In this document: in pieces, positions 42,612-54,365 of the stretch
How positions within the stretch are numbered: position 1 is the first letter of the stretch
How the letters are laid out: each line of letters begins with the position of its first letter
Assembly (NCBI RefSeq): GCF_004664715.2
Contig: NC_051064.1
Coordinates: 110,417,740-110,481,739 of the forward strand
Length of the DNA stretch: 64,000 nt
Direction of reading: 5' to 3'
Origin: Peromyscus leucopus
Taxonomy: Eukaryota > Chordata > Mammalia > Rodentia > Cricetidae
The notes under the pieces: generated by a model
The model's database searches: none
What the model was told of the DNA's origin: nothing
The model's input: only the letters and a program-made list of their open reading frames with translations
Translations under genes and position numbers: made by a program

Positions 42612-43325
42612 ATGGTCAGGAGGGATTAGGAGAGAAAATGGATACCTTCCAAGAAGCCAGTCTTTGAACAACTTCTGCCATAAATGGAGAGAAAATGACC
42701 AGTAACTGGAAGGAGTTGAGGGGTTAAGGACTTCAGAAAATCATTCTTTTCTAAATGGGAGAAATAGACCCATGTTTGCAGATCAAATGAAGAGGCTGGT
42801 ATAGAATAAAGGGACCATGAGACACAGTACAGTCCTGCTAGGGTTTGCATAGTAACTCAACAGGTTCTGCCTTCTACATCCCTGTGGCTTAGTGTGGCTT
42901 TCAGTGAGTCTCCCAAGGTACAGGTTTACTTTGAACTCAGTGGATTCAGAGTCTGATATAGGAATCTTATTTTCTGTAAATGTCACCTTGTAGAGAATGT
43001 CTTAGGGAGTGGCTAAGGGACAGCAGTTGTATGAAATTGAGGAAAAAAAACAACAGTTCTACCCAAACCTCTGAGGTTTCCTTCTGTTATGGCAAGGCTG
43101 TACTTGGGTGTCAGTGCATGTGCGTGGAAACACAGTTAAGGGTGGTGGCTTACCTGTTTATCCACTCCATAGCACAGTGTTATTTACTTACATAGCTTAT
43201 TGTAACTATTGTTCATTGCTACATTTACATTTAGAAAACTTTTCTCTGGGAAGAACTTAGAAATGTGTGCTATACTTGAGTAGATTTGAAAGAATAACCT
43301 TGTTAATTCTTTTTTTCCAACTCAG

Positions 43326-43376
43326 ATTAAGAATTTCTTGTCAAAACGGGTGCTGATAATGTACTTTTTTAGTAAG
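43326..43376 (+). CDS. Ndc1: Ndc1 exon 14 (residues 527-543)
   Basis: A 51-bp exon encoding IKNFLSKRVLIMYFFSK, phase 0 on both sides. Acceptor CCAACTCAG, donor AAG|GTAAGA. Confidence 0.96.
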
Positions 43377-45327
43377 GTAAGAATATAAAATGATGGCATT
43401 GAGGATGGGATGAGAGGAAATAGAGTGTGAGGGAGCAGAAAAGATAGGACTTGTAATGTAGACACCCAGCAAGCCGAGATGAGATAGATCTCTGCCTTGC
43501 ATTTGGACAGTCCTCTCCTAGACACACATGTCACCCCACGATTCCTGGGGCTTGCCTCAGTGGTTGTTCCCCTGGGACTGGTGCTGGCAGCTTTGGTGAT
43601 TTTCACCTTTGGCCCTTCCATGCTGGCTGGCAAGCAGTCGGGCTTTCTGTGCTTCGTGACTTGTTTCCTGCTCACATCCTTGTGGCCTGTTGGTATTCAA
43701 AAGAGAGGAGACTGAATTAGATGACCGATGTTGAATTCTTGATGGATTAAAAAATTGCATTTCAGGCATCAAAGTTGAATTCTGTGCCAGCATTGTGGCT
43801 TACATTTTTCTTCCCACAGGACCCAGATGCTGAGGCAGGAGGATTGAGAATTTTAAGTGAGACCTGGCAACTTAGGAAGTCCTGTCCCAAAAAAGCCCAA
43901 ACACCAAAAAACAAACAAACAAAACAAAACCCCAGACAAGCAAACGGCCCTTTCAGCTGCTCCCCCACTTGTTTCAGCTCCCCCTGGGCAGTAAATGTCA
44001 GCTGCAGAAACTAAAGATTGACTTGGGTTTTCTGTTAGATGTAGCTGTTTTGTGTGAATCCTTTCTCAGGCAAAGCCTTTGTCCACATATAGGGCAGAGT
44101 ACTTGTGTAGATGTACTACATCTACACATATTTTCTGGTTCTGCCCAACCCCACAGACCATGTAGCCATTTATAAAATAATCACTCAGAAGCTTATATTA
44201 ATATAAACTTCTCGGCCATTAGCTCAGGCCTACCACTGACCAGCTCTTACAATTAAATTAAGCCATAACTTTTATTTATGTTTAGCCAGGTGGCTTGGTA
44301 CCTTTCTTCAGTTTTGTCTTGTTTTTTCTGTGTCTGGCTGGCAACTCCTGACTCAGCCTTCCTCTTCCCAGAATTCTCCTTGTCTGTTTATCCCACCTAT
44401 ACTTCCTGCCTGGCTACTGGCTAATCAGTGTCTTATTTATCAACCAAGCAGAGCAACACATATTTACAGCACATAGAGCAATATCCACAGCATACTTGCA
44501 CACCTTAACTTCTCTCTGTCCATACTGCAGTATTAGTGTACGGGCTTATGGAGCCTTTGGCACACACATGCCAAGGTTTCACTATTCTTGTGTACTTTTG
44601 AGCAACCCTGGTGTGATGTGTGAATCTGCGCAAGAGCCATTTCTACTTCTTCACGGTGCTTTTTCCCTACAAGGGAAGGGAAGAGTTGCCTGATGGTCAG
44701 TTCCCTTTCCAAAAATCAATCCCCTAGGACCATCCTTGAGCAACATGTGTCTTGTCCCTCCTGAAGAGGATGAGAGTTCTCTGAAGTTTTACTGCAGTTC
44801 TTGGTCTCCAGAGCGGAAAACAAACTTCCTGAGTGTCTTATGTGTGACATGCACTTTCACTAAAGTCCCTCCTGTGATTCTGACAGTGGTCCTCTTTTGA
44901 TCCTCCTTTTCTGGAGAGGAAGTTTCTGTCAAGCAGAAAGTCTTTTCCTCTGTGAGTGAATATCTACTCTGATTCTAATCTGTAAGAGCTATTGTGTGGT
45001 GAGGGGCTGTAGGTGCGGCTGCTGTGTGGTAAAAATGTAGACAGTGCTGAGAATCATTGTAGTGATGAGCCCCATCTCCGTTGGGTGCTTAGGTAAAGCC
45101 AGCGTTCTTGTTTTCAGTTTGGGTTTTGAGATGGTCTCAATAAGTTGCAGTTGGTCTTGAACTCATTCTTTAGCCCACACAGGCCTTGAACTTCCGATCT
45201 TCCTGCCTTAGCCTCCCAAGTAACTAGGATTACAGGCCTGTGTAGCAGAGCCCTGACAGCATTGTTTAGATAGGACAGTTGTGCTCCATACTGCCTACCC
45301 AGGGCATAGTAAAGGAAGTCTGGGGGG

Positions 45328-45359
<32 letters not shown>

Positions 45360-45691
45360 TAATGCAGTTGAGAGTAGTAGACAGTTTATGGGAAGTAACC
45401 CAAAGGTTCTTTTGTTCAAAAAGAGCTTTAGTAACTCTCCGTAAGTGATCCCTGTGCTGATTGCACAGGGTGGGCTGATCACAGGGAACTCTTACTTTAA
45501 ATGAGAAACTGGGGCACTTAGGGACTTAAGCTTGGGTGCTCTGTTGTACTTAAAGTTTATATAAGAAATTATTTCAGTTTTTAAGTTTTGGGGGCAGCCG
45601 TGAGTCTTTTATTGTTACAGACCACACAACTGATAAAAATGGCAATTTTCCCACAGGGGACTTTACTTAAATGTTTTTGTTTTATTTGTAG
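43377..45691 (+). other. Ndc1: Ndc1 intron 14
   Basis: It contains a B1-like unit (43796-43925), a solo LTR (44106-44492) and an old antisense B1 (45120-45245). A 72-codon open frame at 43497-43715 has a hydrophobic stretch but no splice or homology support. The interval 44493-45115 shows nothing recognisable. Confidence 0.8.
44106..44492 (-). mobile_element. ERVK-type solo LTR (copy 5) with perfect 6-bp target duplication
   Basis: A 387-bp element from TGTAGATGTAC to ATCCACAGCA, flanked by TACTTG at 44100-44105 and 44493-44498. Interior landmarks agree with the other copies (CACTCAGAAGCTTATATTAA, GCCTGGCTACTGGCTAATCAG). Antisense to Ndc1. Confidence 0.93.
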
Positions 45692-45755
45692 CACCCAGAG
45701 GCCTCCATTCAGGCGGTGTTTTCAGATGCCCAGATGCATATTTGGGCTTTAGAAG
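45692..45755 (+). CDS. Ndc1: Ndc1 exon 15 (residues 544-565)
   Basis: It encodes HPEASIQAVFSDAQMHIW and ALE, ending in phase 1 with G. Acceptor TTTGTAG, donor GAAG|GTAAGT. Confidence 0.96.
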
Positions 45756-46390
45756 GTAAGTAGTACCTTTGAACGGTAATCTGTAACTGAATTTAATCAG
45801 TTAATTCTGAAGTCTGGTTCATGAGCGGTCACTTCTAGTATTTCAGATACATTTTTATCTTTGTTTTATATGGATGATTTTCTTCCTCCGTGGCCCACCA
45901 GTTCTGGGGACAGAACCCAGACCTCACATCTGCTAGGCCAGCACTCCCACCGAGCTGCAGCTACAAGCGTGGATGGGTTTGGATTTGGGTAGAATTTTTC
46001 TTGTACATAGATAAAGATGTATTTCTATATAATTGAAGTGCAGCCAGTTGATAGTGTTTACCTTAATGGTCGCTTACATTGAAATATGAAAACTTAGCTG
46101 AAAAAGAACTGTTTCACGTATAAATACCTTCTTGGTGCTTCAGGACCCAGGCAGGCCTGGCTTGACCACTCCATGAAAAGTGTCCTCACAGCTGTCAGGC
46201 CTCCTGTGTCTGTACGTTTTGTTTTGTGGCTCTAAGGCAGTTGAACACCTTTTCAGGGCTTGTTCCATCTTTTGTATTACAGCTCTTCTTTGTAGTTCTC
46301 TTTACATCCAGACTGTCAGCGTCCTCTCAAGTAGACGTATTACAGGTGGGTTTGTCTAACTTTGCTTCCCTGTTTTCTCCTCCCCTTGAG
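45756..46390 (+). other. Ndc1: Ndc1 intron 15
   Basis: 635 bp. A short SINE-like piece (CCAGTTCTGGGGACAGAACCC) lies near 45898-45965. The acceptor is TCTCCTCCCCTTGAG, with G rather than C before AG. Confidence 0.88.
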
Positions 46391-46491
46391 GTCTGTCTCA
46401 CCTGGTAGCAGCATCATTTACAGAAGATAGATTTGGAGTTGTCCAGACCACGCTCCCAGCTATCCTTAATACTCTGTTGACCCTGCAGGAG
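46391..46491 (+). CDS. Ndc1: Ndc1 exon 16 (residues 565-598)
   Basis: It encodes [18 protein letters not shown] and [15 protein letters not shown] after the split Gly. Donor GAG|GTGAGT, phase 0. A 15-kb intron follows. Confidence 0.96.
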
Positions 46492-46767
46492 GTGAGTGAT
46501 CTGTCCCAGTGTTGGGTGTGGCTGCAGGCTGTTCTCCAGTGCCCTGTGCTTCTCTTTGTTTCTGTAGGCCAGTAATAAAACATGGTCAAATTGAAAATTC
46601 TGTTTTCACCCTTAGGAAATTACAATCTGAAAGAGAGAACAAGAAGAACAATTTTATTTGCTTAAAACTTTCACAGAAACTGAAAGAGAGATTGTGCTTA
46701 ACCCTTTGTGGTAGGCTGCCGGAATTAAGTAGATAGTTCAGGCAATTTTGTGCAAGTTTGGGTTCTG

Positions 46768-47030
46768 TCTTTTGTTTTTTGAGACAGGATCTCATGTATC
46801 TCAGACTGGCCCTAATTAAACTTGCCAAGGATGACCTTAAACTTGTGATCCTCTGCCTCTGTCTCCCCAATGCTGGAGTACCAGGTGTGAAGTACCAGGT
46901 GTGAAGTACCAGGTGTGAGCCACCAGACTCCACTCCACACTCAGTTTTGTGTGGTGCTGGGGTTCAAACCCAGGGCTTCTGTATGCTCAGCCAGCAAGCA
47001 TTTTACCAACTGAACTACATCCCCTAGCCC
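46768..47030 (-). repeat. B4-like SINE with internal 14-bp triplication
   Basis: An antisense B1 part (TTGAGACAGGATCTCATGTATC) is followed by GGGTTCAAACCCAGGGCTTC and CCAACTGAACTACATCCCC, an antisense ID part. Inside, GTACCAGGTGTGAA is repeated about three times at 46878-46918, which is unusual for the family. Confidence 0.7.
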
Positions 47031-47394
47031 AAGAGCTCCTGAAAGTGGCCTGTGATTTCATCACCCAATCAGATATGTTCCCCATGGGCCAGAGGCTCAA
47101 CACCTAAGACCACTGGATGTCCATCCAAGGCTGGGTAGTTGGTTTTTACTATAGATCTTTTTAGTCCTGTATTTGTAGGAAGGCAGAAATAAACAAACGA
47201 AAAAACACACTTCCTGCTTTCAGCAGGCTTCCTTCCTCCCTTCCTTATTTCTTTTTCCTTTTCATTTTTAGAAAAGGTCTCACTATGTAGCCTTGAACTT
47301 GCTGGCCTCAAACTCTGCTCCTGAAGGCTGGGACTAAAGGTGTGCATCACCGTGCCCAGCAGGCTTCCTTTCTTTTTTTCTCCTATTTTACACT

Positions 47395-47515
47395 TTTTTT
47401 GTCTTGGTTTTGAGACAGGATCTCACTGTGTGTCCTGGCAGCCTGTAACTCACAGAGATCCACCTGCCTGCCTCCTCAGTACTGGGATTCAAGACAAGTG
47501 CCACCATGCCCAGCC
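47395..47515 (-). repeat. old B1 SINE
   Basis: TTTGAGACAGGATCTCACTGTG, AACTCACAGAGATCCACCTGCC and ATTCAAGACAAGTGCCACCATGCCC. A second antisense B1-like fragment lies just before it at about 47250-47362. Confidence 0.75.
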
Positions 47516-48421
47516 CTTCCTTTCTTAATTCAAATGATTTGTTTTAGTCTGCCTTTTGTTATTGTGGTCATGGGAAGTAGAATCAGAGCGTGGCGCATTT
47601 AGAAATAGTGTTTGGGTGCAATAGTCTCTTTGTAGGAGTGTTGAGCTGGGCCGGAGATTAATAATTGTTGCATCTTTTGGTCTGGGGAACCTTTTAGGAA
47701 AGGAGAAAAAACTTGCTTCACAGTTCCATTGTTTAAAATTTAGTTCATATTACCACTTATGAAGTCTTAATAAATCAGTGATTTTTTTCTTTTCCTTTTT
47801 ATTACTGTTGCTTTGAATATTCTGTTGGAGTTTTTTACTTTGGGGTCTCTGTGATAGGGTCTCCTTAGGTATCCCATGCGGCCCAATAGAGTCCTAATCC
47901 TCCTCCCTTTGCCATCCAAGGCTGGGACTAGGGTTATGCACCACCCATTCCCATTCCAACATTGCCTGTGTGTACGACAGGGCAACTGAGACTTGGGCGT
48001 GTTTTCTGTCCACAGAACATCATTGCTCTCTTGTGAAGGAAGTGAACGCTCTGACTACTGATGAGGAGGCTCGCTAGTGCAGTAATGTACGCCTGAGTTT
48101 ACACACAAACCTCAGCGAGGGCAGAGCTAGGATGTGTACCTAGGCTGACTCAGGGTGTTGACAGTGTAGATGCCTCAAGAAGAGCAGCGGATTCACATCC
48201 TCCATCCTTGACCTTGTCTACCATCGTGTCCTGGGATTTGGTTTTCTCCCACTTAGGATTCTTGAGAGAATGATTCTATCCTTGAAACTTTCTGGCTCAT
48301 GATCTATAGTATGTTATGTTTAACTTGTGTGTATGTGTAATAGGAACAAGATTCTTGGCACAGTACTTACTTAACATTAACTATGCAGTGTATCTTAATG
48401 TTTTTTGTTGAATTTCCTTAG

Positions 48422-48454
48422 AAAGGCCAACTGGAACCCATTGAAATTGAGTAA
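48422..48454 (+). CDS. candidate alternative last exon of Ndc1 (putative)
   Basis: A good acceptor (TTTTTTGTTGAATTTCCTTAG, AG at 48420-48421, with ACTTAAC and ATTAAC upstream as possible branch points) is followed by an open frame KGQLEPIEIE and TAA. Exon 16 ends in phase 0, so splicing to this site would give a 608-residue protein ending LQE-KGQLEPIEIE instead of the exon 17-18 C-terminus. An AATAAA lies at 49760-49765. There is no transcript evidence. Confidence 0.25.
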   Translation, partial: KGQLEPIEIE

Positions 48455-49499
48455 ATGGTGCTGCTGCAAGTGAGCTGCATGGCCTCACTGACTGCACAGA
48501 TCTCACTGCTCTCAGTATTTATTCTGTGCTGCACTCTGGTCACACCTCCTCCACTGTTGGAATTCTACTTCTTCAGAGTTTACTAGAAGGAGATGAGTCT
48601 ATATGGATTTCAGTTACCCATACCTTTGGGTGGAAGGATAAAAATTCCAGATTTGTCAAAAAGTCAGTCCTTTCCTTGAAAACAAAGGGGTTGAGATAGA
48701 AAATACTTTTGAAGGGTAGAACAGAAAGAGACAGAGAGGCCTGTGCTACACAGTTGACAGTCAGAGGGACAGAAGAGGACCAGGGAGCTGACACTTCACT
48801 CTGAGAATTCAGATCCCTTCCTTTGTGAGTCTCGTCCATCACAGACAGCCTTTTTGTTGGACTCCCGGATATTCTCAGGCCTGCACCCAAACAGTACTGC
48901 CTGCTGAGCCATCTGACTGACCAGTCCAGGAATGCTCTTAAAGCCCTTAGGGTCAGAAAGGAAATGAATGACATTGAATTGCACTTACCAAGGTAGGAGT
49001 TTGTGCTGTAGCGCTGTGTGCTTTCTGATTGTTTCATGAAGTAGGAGGCCCATCCGTGAGTTAGCGTTTTGAAGCAGGAATAAGATTAATGGAATTTTAA
49101 GGTAACTGCAGCAGCAGTAATGGGATGTGAAGACAGTGATGACTTCTTTGATACGGAAACTGCAAGTTAGTGATTTGTGTCCCTGTTCATAACCACAGCC
49201 AACAGGAAGTTGATGTAGAGCTTTGGGGAGGTGGCAAAGCTTATCTAGTCAAGCCGAGATGGGAGCCCTTGCTCCAAGCACAGCCCTCCTGCTTTACAGC
49301 CCCGTCTCTCTGGTTCTTGCCCTCACGTTGCCTTCCGGCTTCCTCCTTGGCTGCTTTCCCTCTCCAGGTTAGGCCTTCGAGTCTGATGCTCCAGCTGCTT
49401 TAGCACTGGATCCTTGAAGTCCTTTATCCTTGGGTTTTCAATCCCTCCCCCCACCCGAAAACTTCCTCCGTCTGCTAACCGTCCACTCTTCTATCCGTC

Positions 49500-49855
49500 G
49501 TTCCTGGCTCCGCTTTCTTCAGGCCTTTGGCATTCCTGCCCGGAACTATGACTTCAGTGTCTTACCTGAGATGCCTCGTTCTGACTAACACTACTGCTCT
49601 TCTCTTGAGCCATCTGCTTTAAAGTGACTGGCGATTATACCATTTTCTTTCACGTGTGACTTACTTTCTTACATGACTCTGTTCTTTCTTGTCTAGAACA
49701 CTTTTCTCCTTTCTTCTGGATCTGCTTTGTAATTCCCATGTCAACCCTCAGTCAGTCAGAATAAAGGCAGGGATCAATGTCTCCTTTTCTTATTTCTAGC
49801 ATGGGATGCCTGGCAAGTGACAGGTGCTTATTAAAATACTTGTTGGATGCCTGTT
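49500..49855 (+). repeat. L2 LINE 3'-end relic
   Basis: TTGTCTAGAACACTTTTCTCC, AATAAAGGCAGGGATCAATG and GGTGCTTATTAAAATACTTGTTGG follow the L2 3'-end order. It also supplies the AATAAA at 49760. Its upstream border is vague. Confidence 0.55.
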
Positions 49856-50633
49856 ATTTGCTTGTCCACTGCATAAGTGAGCGAAGCCATCTCTTCAGGG
49901 GCTTGAATTGAGTGGCAGTTCTGACGCAGTGGGCTAATTATAATGACTGCTCCTTTACTTGGAGGAGGCAGAGATGTGTGAATCGTATTAGTGCCATTTT
50001 ATGTCTTTGGTTTTATGTTCTATGATCTTGAAAGGATAGTTCCTCATAGTGAAGAGAGTAACTTCTAAGTGTCTCAGTAATTGAAGGCAAGTTGTGTAAT
50101 AGCTAAGGGATGATGGTGTGGCTATATTCTGTTTTGTTTTGTTCTTTACACTTCTCAATGTCAATAGCATCAGTCATTTAGCTGTGAATCAATAAAGGCC
50201 AAATGAAAAGGATGGGTATGCTCTCACCCTTGGAGCTATCCAGAGGGCAAGGAGTGGAGAGATGGGTATCCAGAGGTGGTTCCTGCTGGTGGCCACACTA
50301 TCCTTCTGGGTCACAGTTACTTCAAATGACTCCCAAGTTCACACACGTCTCTGCCATCTGAATTGGGTAACATGTATCCTAACAGCTATCCGGACGTTTC
50401 CCCGAGGTTTTTGTATGCTGTTTTGGTTAGCGTAGACAGAAATTCACTTTAGAGTGTTACTGAGTTCATGGTAGTTGATTTGTCATCAGTGGGCAGGGAA
50501 CAGCCGGCATCTTGTTGAAATTCAGTCGTTGTCATCTTTAAAGGAGATCCTTAGAGGTAAAACGTGGGCCAAGATGAATGTTTAAGTTACAGTGGCCTGT
50601 ATAATGTAATGTATACCATCAAACTATTTTGAG

Positions 50634-50768
50634 GCCAGGCATGGTGCACATTTTTAATCTCAGCACTCTGGAAGCAGAAGCAGGTGGATCTGTGAGTTCT
50701 AGGGCAGCCTGATCTATATAGCAAGTTCCAGGATAGCCAAGACTACATAGTGAGGCCCTGTCTTTAAA
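50634..50768 (+). repeat. B1 SINE
   Basis: GGCCAGGCATGGTGCACATTTT, GAAGCAGGTGGATCTGTGAG and TAGTGAGGCCCTGTCTTTAAAC: a sense B1. A second, old B1-like unit (50815-50945) and an ID-like fragment (TACCTCAGTGGTAGAGCACTTG, 50964-51025) follow. Confidence 0.8.
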
Positions 50769-51406
50769 CAAATTTCTCTTCTTCTCCTCCTTTCTTCTTC
50801 TTTTTGGTCAAGTTGGGCCTGATGGTGTAAGCATAAAATCTCAGTTTTTTGAGAGGATGAGATAGGAGAATTGCAACTTTGTTGCTCACCTAGGCTATAT
50901 AATGAACTCAAGATTAGCCTGAGCAACTTAATGAGACCCTATCTGAAAATATGACTATCAGGAGGGTTGAGGATTACCTCAGTGGTAGAGCACTTGCCTA
51001 GTATGCTCAAAGGCGAAGCCCGGTAGCAGGAGAAGAGTCGGTGGACAGTTGTGTGGCCTAGGCTGTGTTCCTTCACACTGCAGCCAGCCACACCATCAAG
51101 CTCTAGATCCTGTTCATTGGAGAGCATGGTACATTAATAGTCTCCGAGAGCCTGGTTCTGAAAGTGCAGTGTCACCTTGAATCAGGGGGTCAGTCCTGTT
51201 GTGGTTTTTTACCTCATCATCTGCAAGTTAGATTCTGATCTTGGAACAATGAAATTTATTCCATTCACAGATCTATTTATCCAACAGATACTTAACTATC
51301 CAGCAGTTACCATGGAATGACATACAGAGTGGAAAAGACAGACATGATTCTTTTCCAACAGGAGCTTGCAGGCTAGAACACAGCCACACCAAGAGCTAGT
51401 TACTGA

Positions 51407-51591
51407 AGCTGGGCGGTGGTGGTGCATCCATTTAACCCCAGTACTCAGGCAGAGGCAGGCGGATCTCTGTGAGTTTCAAGGCCAGCCTGGTCTACAGAGT
51501 GAGTTCCAGGTCAGCCAAATCCACACAGAGAACTCTGTCTCCAAACAAACAAACAAACAAACAAACAAAACCAACCAACCAACCAACCAAT
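51407..51591 (+). repeat. B1 SINE with (CAAA)n(CCAA)n tail
   Basis: GCTGGGCGGTGGTGGTGCATCC, GGCAGGCGGATCTCTGTGAG and ACAGAGAACTCTGTCTCC, then tandem ACAA and CCAA units at 51543-51591. Confidence 0.9.
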
Positions 51592-51661
51592 AAAAAACAA
51601 ATGCATGGTGATGAGAGACCATAACAAATGAGTCTGAACTAAGATTGTGAGGTCTTACCTT

Positions 51662-51783
51662 TGTGTTTGTGTGTGCGTGCACATGTGCCTATATAATGCA
51701 GGTCAGTGGGTCTCAGGGATCAAATTCAGGTCAGCAAGCTTGAGAGCAAATACCTTAACCCAATGAGCCAGCCGTCTGCTGGC
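51662..51783 (-). repeat. B3-type SINE fragment
   Basis: GTGTGTGCGTGCACATGTGCC, GGGATCAAATTCAGGTCAGC and CTTAACCCAATGAGCCAGCC are the antisense tail, middle and head of a B3-like SINE. Confidence 0.6.
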
Positions 51784-51919
51784 CCTAAACTAAGATAGTT
51801 TTGGAAATGAGGGGTTGAAAGGATTTGAAGTGGCCAGCAGCTTCCTTCAAGATAAAGAAGTCGGAAGGAAGTAAACGTGGAGAAGAACTGTCCTTGCAGG
51901 CCAGGGCTTTCAGCTTGAG

Positions 51920-52158
51920 GGTGTGTTAGTTAATTTTGTCCTCACGGGAGGACGGGGTTGCTTGAGTTCTGAGGCACACAGTCCATCATGGCAACAAAGG
52001 CACGATGGTGGAGCGGCTTTGTCCGTGGCACCAACCAGAGAGCCAGAGAGAGTGCCAGTGGTCATTGTCAGTCGCCTTGTCCTCTATTAGTCCATGGGAA
52101 GGTGCTCCCCACATTGAAGGCAGGTCATCCTCCCTCAGTAAACCTCTGAAAATCCCCA

Positions 52159-52205
<47 letters not shown>

Positions 52206-52260
52206 TGTCACCTAGGTGATTCTTAATCTAATCAAGTTGACAATGGAAATTGGCCTTCAT
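51920..52260. repeat. medium-reiterated rodent repeat with internal (CA)n
   Basis: GTGTTAGTTAATTTTGTCC and CTAGGTGATTCTTAATCTAATC with CAAGTTGACAATGGAAATTGG at the ends resemble a rodent interspersed repeat that I cannot name with confidence. A run of about 22 CA units lies at 52158-52202. Confidence 0.45.
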
Positions 52261-52707
52261 AAAGGCCCAGAGAGTTTTCACCAGTACCCTACAATCAGGG
52301 TATATATCTCATTTCTTTAGAATTTTATGTGATTTGACCTAACTTATGTGTAGTACTCCAAAAGAAATGCTTTATAAAAATGTTTGTAACAGCTTGGGAG
52401 GTTAAAACAGGGCTTGTTTTGCATGACCAAATTTCTCATGAAAGACTACATATTGCTATGATTTATTCAATCAGGATCATACCCAATAAGCGGTTGAGTC
52501 AGAATTGGCAACCAGGCTTTTGGACCCCTGGTCCTAAGCAGTCCACATATCAGATTCTTTCTTGAGGGCTTGGCAAGGGTGTACATTTCTTCACTTCCTT
52601 TCTTAAGACAACTGCCAGAGTGTCAGATCTGGAGTCGAACATAGTTGGGTTTTATTGGAAAAGATGTTTGCTACATTTCTTTGCATTTCAAGATTCCATT
52701 AATTAGC

Positions 52708-52862
52708 TGGGTAGTGTTGATGGCACACACCTTTAATCTCAGCACTTGGGAGGCAGAGGCAGGGGGATCTCTGAGTTCAGGGCCAGTCTAGTCAATGGAG
52801 TGAGTTCCAGGACAGCCAGGGCTACACAGAGAAACTGTCTCAGAAAAACCAAACCAAACAAA
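52708..52862 (+). repeat. B1 SINE with target-site duplication
   Basis: GCTGGGTAGTGTTGATGGCAC to GAAACTGTCTCAGAAAAACC in sense. AAGATTCCATTAATTAG (52690 region) and AAGATTACATTAATTAG (52866 region) flank it, a 17-bp duplication with one change. Confidence 0.92.
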
Positions 52863-53524
52863 AACAAGATTACATTAATTAGAAGCTACAAATCCACATT
52901 AGAAATTATTAAATGTGAAAAGGATACATTATAGGACCAGTGTATCTCTGTACGTATCTGGGTGATTGGAGTAGTTCCTGCCTCAGGAGGCTGGCGGGTG
53001 AACTGGATCACCCCTGTCAGGTCACTTGACCTCTTAAGTAAATGTTTGTTCTCTCCTGTGGTGTAGGACAGAACTCGATATGAAAAAAGAGCTTTCAGAT
53101 TAAAGAATCTTTTCCCCTAAATTCCCAAGAACTTTTGGTCTTGCTGTAAGGAAGCAGTCTGGGAGACACAGCGCAGGACAGCTCCACATTTGTATCCAGG
53201 CTTCCCTGCTTCCTGAGTGGCAGATGAATAATTAGTTGTGACTTCTGAGATGCTTAGTACTGAAAGGGCTTCAGATTCTGGGCTTAGAGGAAATAGCTCA
53301 GCTAGTGAAATGATTCTCACACAAGCATGAAGACGTAAACTTGATCCCCAGCAACCACAGGAAAGCCAGTGGTGGTTTATAGTCCCAGAGATGGTTATCC
53401 CTGGAGCTCACTGGTCAACCTGTAGGCTCTTTCTAATATTGAGCCCCAGCTCCCAGTGAGAGGTCCCTTTCGTCAAACAAGGTAGACTGTGGCTGAGGAA
53501 TGCCACCTGAGGTTGGTTTCTGGC

Positions 53525-53690
53525 AAACATGCACAGAGTATTTGAGATTTTGAGGTTTTTCAGATTTGAGAATGTTTGGATAGACTTTAGTGGTTGAGGG
53601 TCCCAAATCTGAAATATCCTCAAATCCATTTTGGAGCACTTCAGATTTCAAAACATTTTGGACTCAAAATTTTAGATTGGGCTACTTATA
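53525..53690. mobile_element. MER2/Tigger-like DNA transposon relic
   Basis: GGTTGAGGGTCCCAAATCTG, AAATCCATTTTGGAGCACTTC and AACATTTTGGACTCAAAATT resemble the terminal parts of MER2-type Tigger elements. It is short and diverged. Confidence 0.4.
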
Positions 53691-54248
53691 ATTGTGCACC
53701 TTTCAGAATTGTGAGGATTATCAGAAATAACTATAAAGGGTCCAGAATGGTTTATTGTGGAGCGGAGAGTATGGTAAGTAGTAGGTGCTATTAATGTGAG
53801 CGTAGCTTGTCATGTGTGGCTGCTTTAGCAGATGTTATTTGACATGACACTTTTGAAGCACTTACCTCAGTTCCTGGCACACAGTAATTGTAGTCACTTA
53901 TTCTAACCAAGTCTCCAGTCCTAAGAGTGCTTTCAGCCACAGGCCATTTTGTCCTCTTGGAGACATTTAGCAATGTCTAAAGACACTTCTGATTGTCTTT
54001 ATTTTGGCTTTTGCCCATGTACAACTGCGTGGAAATATAAGTGGGCAGTTACTTTCATAATGGGAGCCTCTCTGTAGGCTTCCTTGGGCCCAGAGTGTAA
54101 GCAGCACTCCAGGGTATTGTCTCTGTGTTGTGCTGGGAGTCCTGCTTATTATTGATACTCGATAGTTCTGTGAGACCCTCCTTAAGTAATCTGAGTGGAG
54201 AGCAAGGACCACACACAGTGAGTTCATAAGAGAAGCGACGCTTGTGTG

Positions 54249-54365
54249 CGTCACAGCTGCCAGAGTTAGGTCTCCTACTGCAGGTAGCGTCACAGCTGCC
54301 AGAGTTAGGGCTCCTACTGCAGGTAGCGTCACAGCTGCCAGAGTTAGGGCTCCTACTGCAGGTAG
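54249..54365. repeat. 39-bp minisatellite, 3 units
   Basis: Three units of exactly 39 bp start at 54249, 54288 and 54327: CGTCACAGCTGCCAGAGTTA, then GG(T/G)CTCCTACTGCAGGTAG. Units 2 and 3 are identical and unit 1 differs by one base. Period divisible by 3, so open frames result. Confidence 0.96.

Larger units (their letters stand above)
40742..43325 (+). other. Ndc1: Ndc1 intron 13
   Basis: About 41270-42210 resembles an ancient interspersed repeat (AACAGGGAGGATGGGAAG, AACTTTGAGATACCTATTTAG); I cannot name the family with confidence. An antisense ID-like fragment with an old B1 lies at 42236-42430, and an ID with a (GA)n tail at 42474-42608. The rest is unremarkable. Confidence 0.7.

Noticed and set aside
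43497..43715. 72-codon frame with a hydrophobic stretch in intron 14
   Set aside because: No splice sites, homology or conservation can be shown; a chance intronic frame is more likely.
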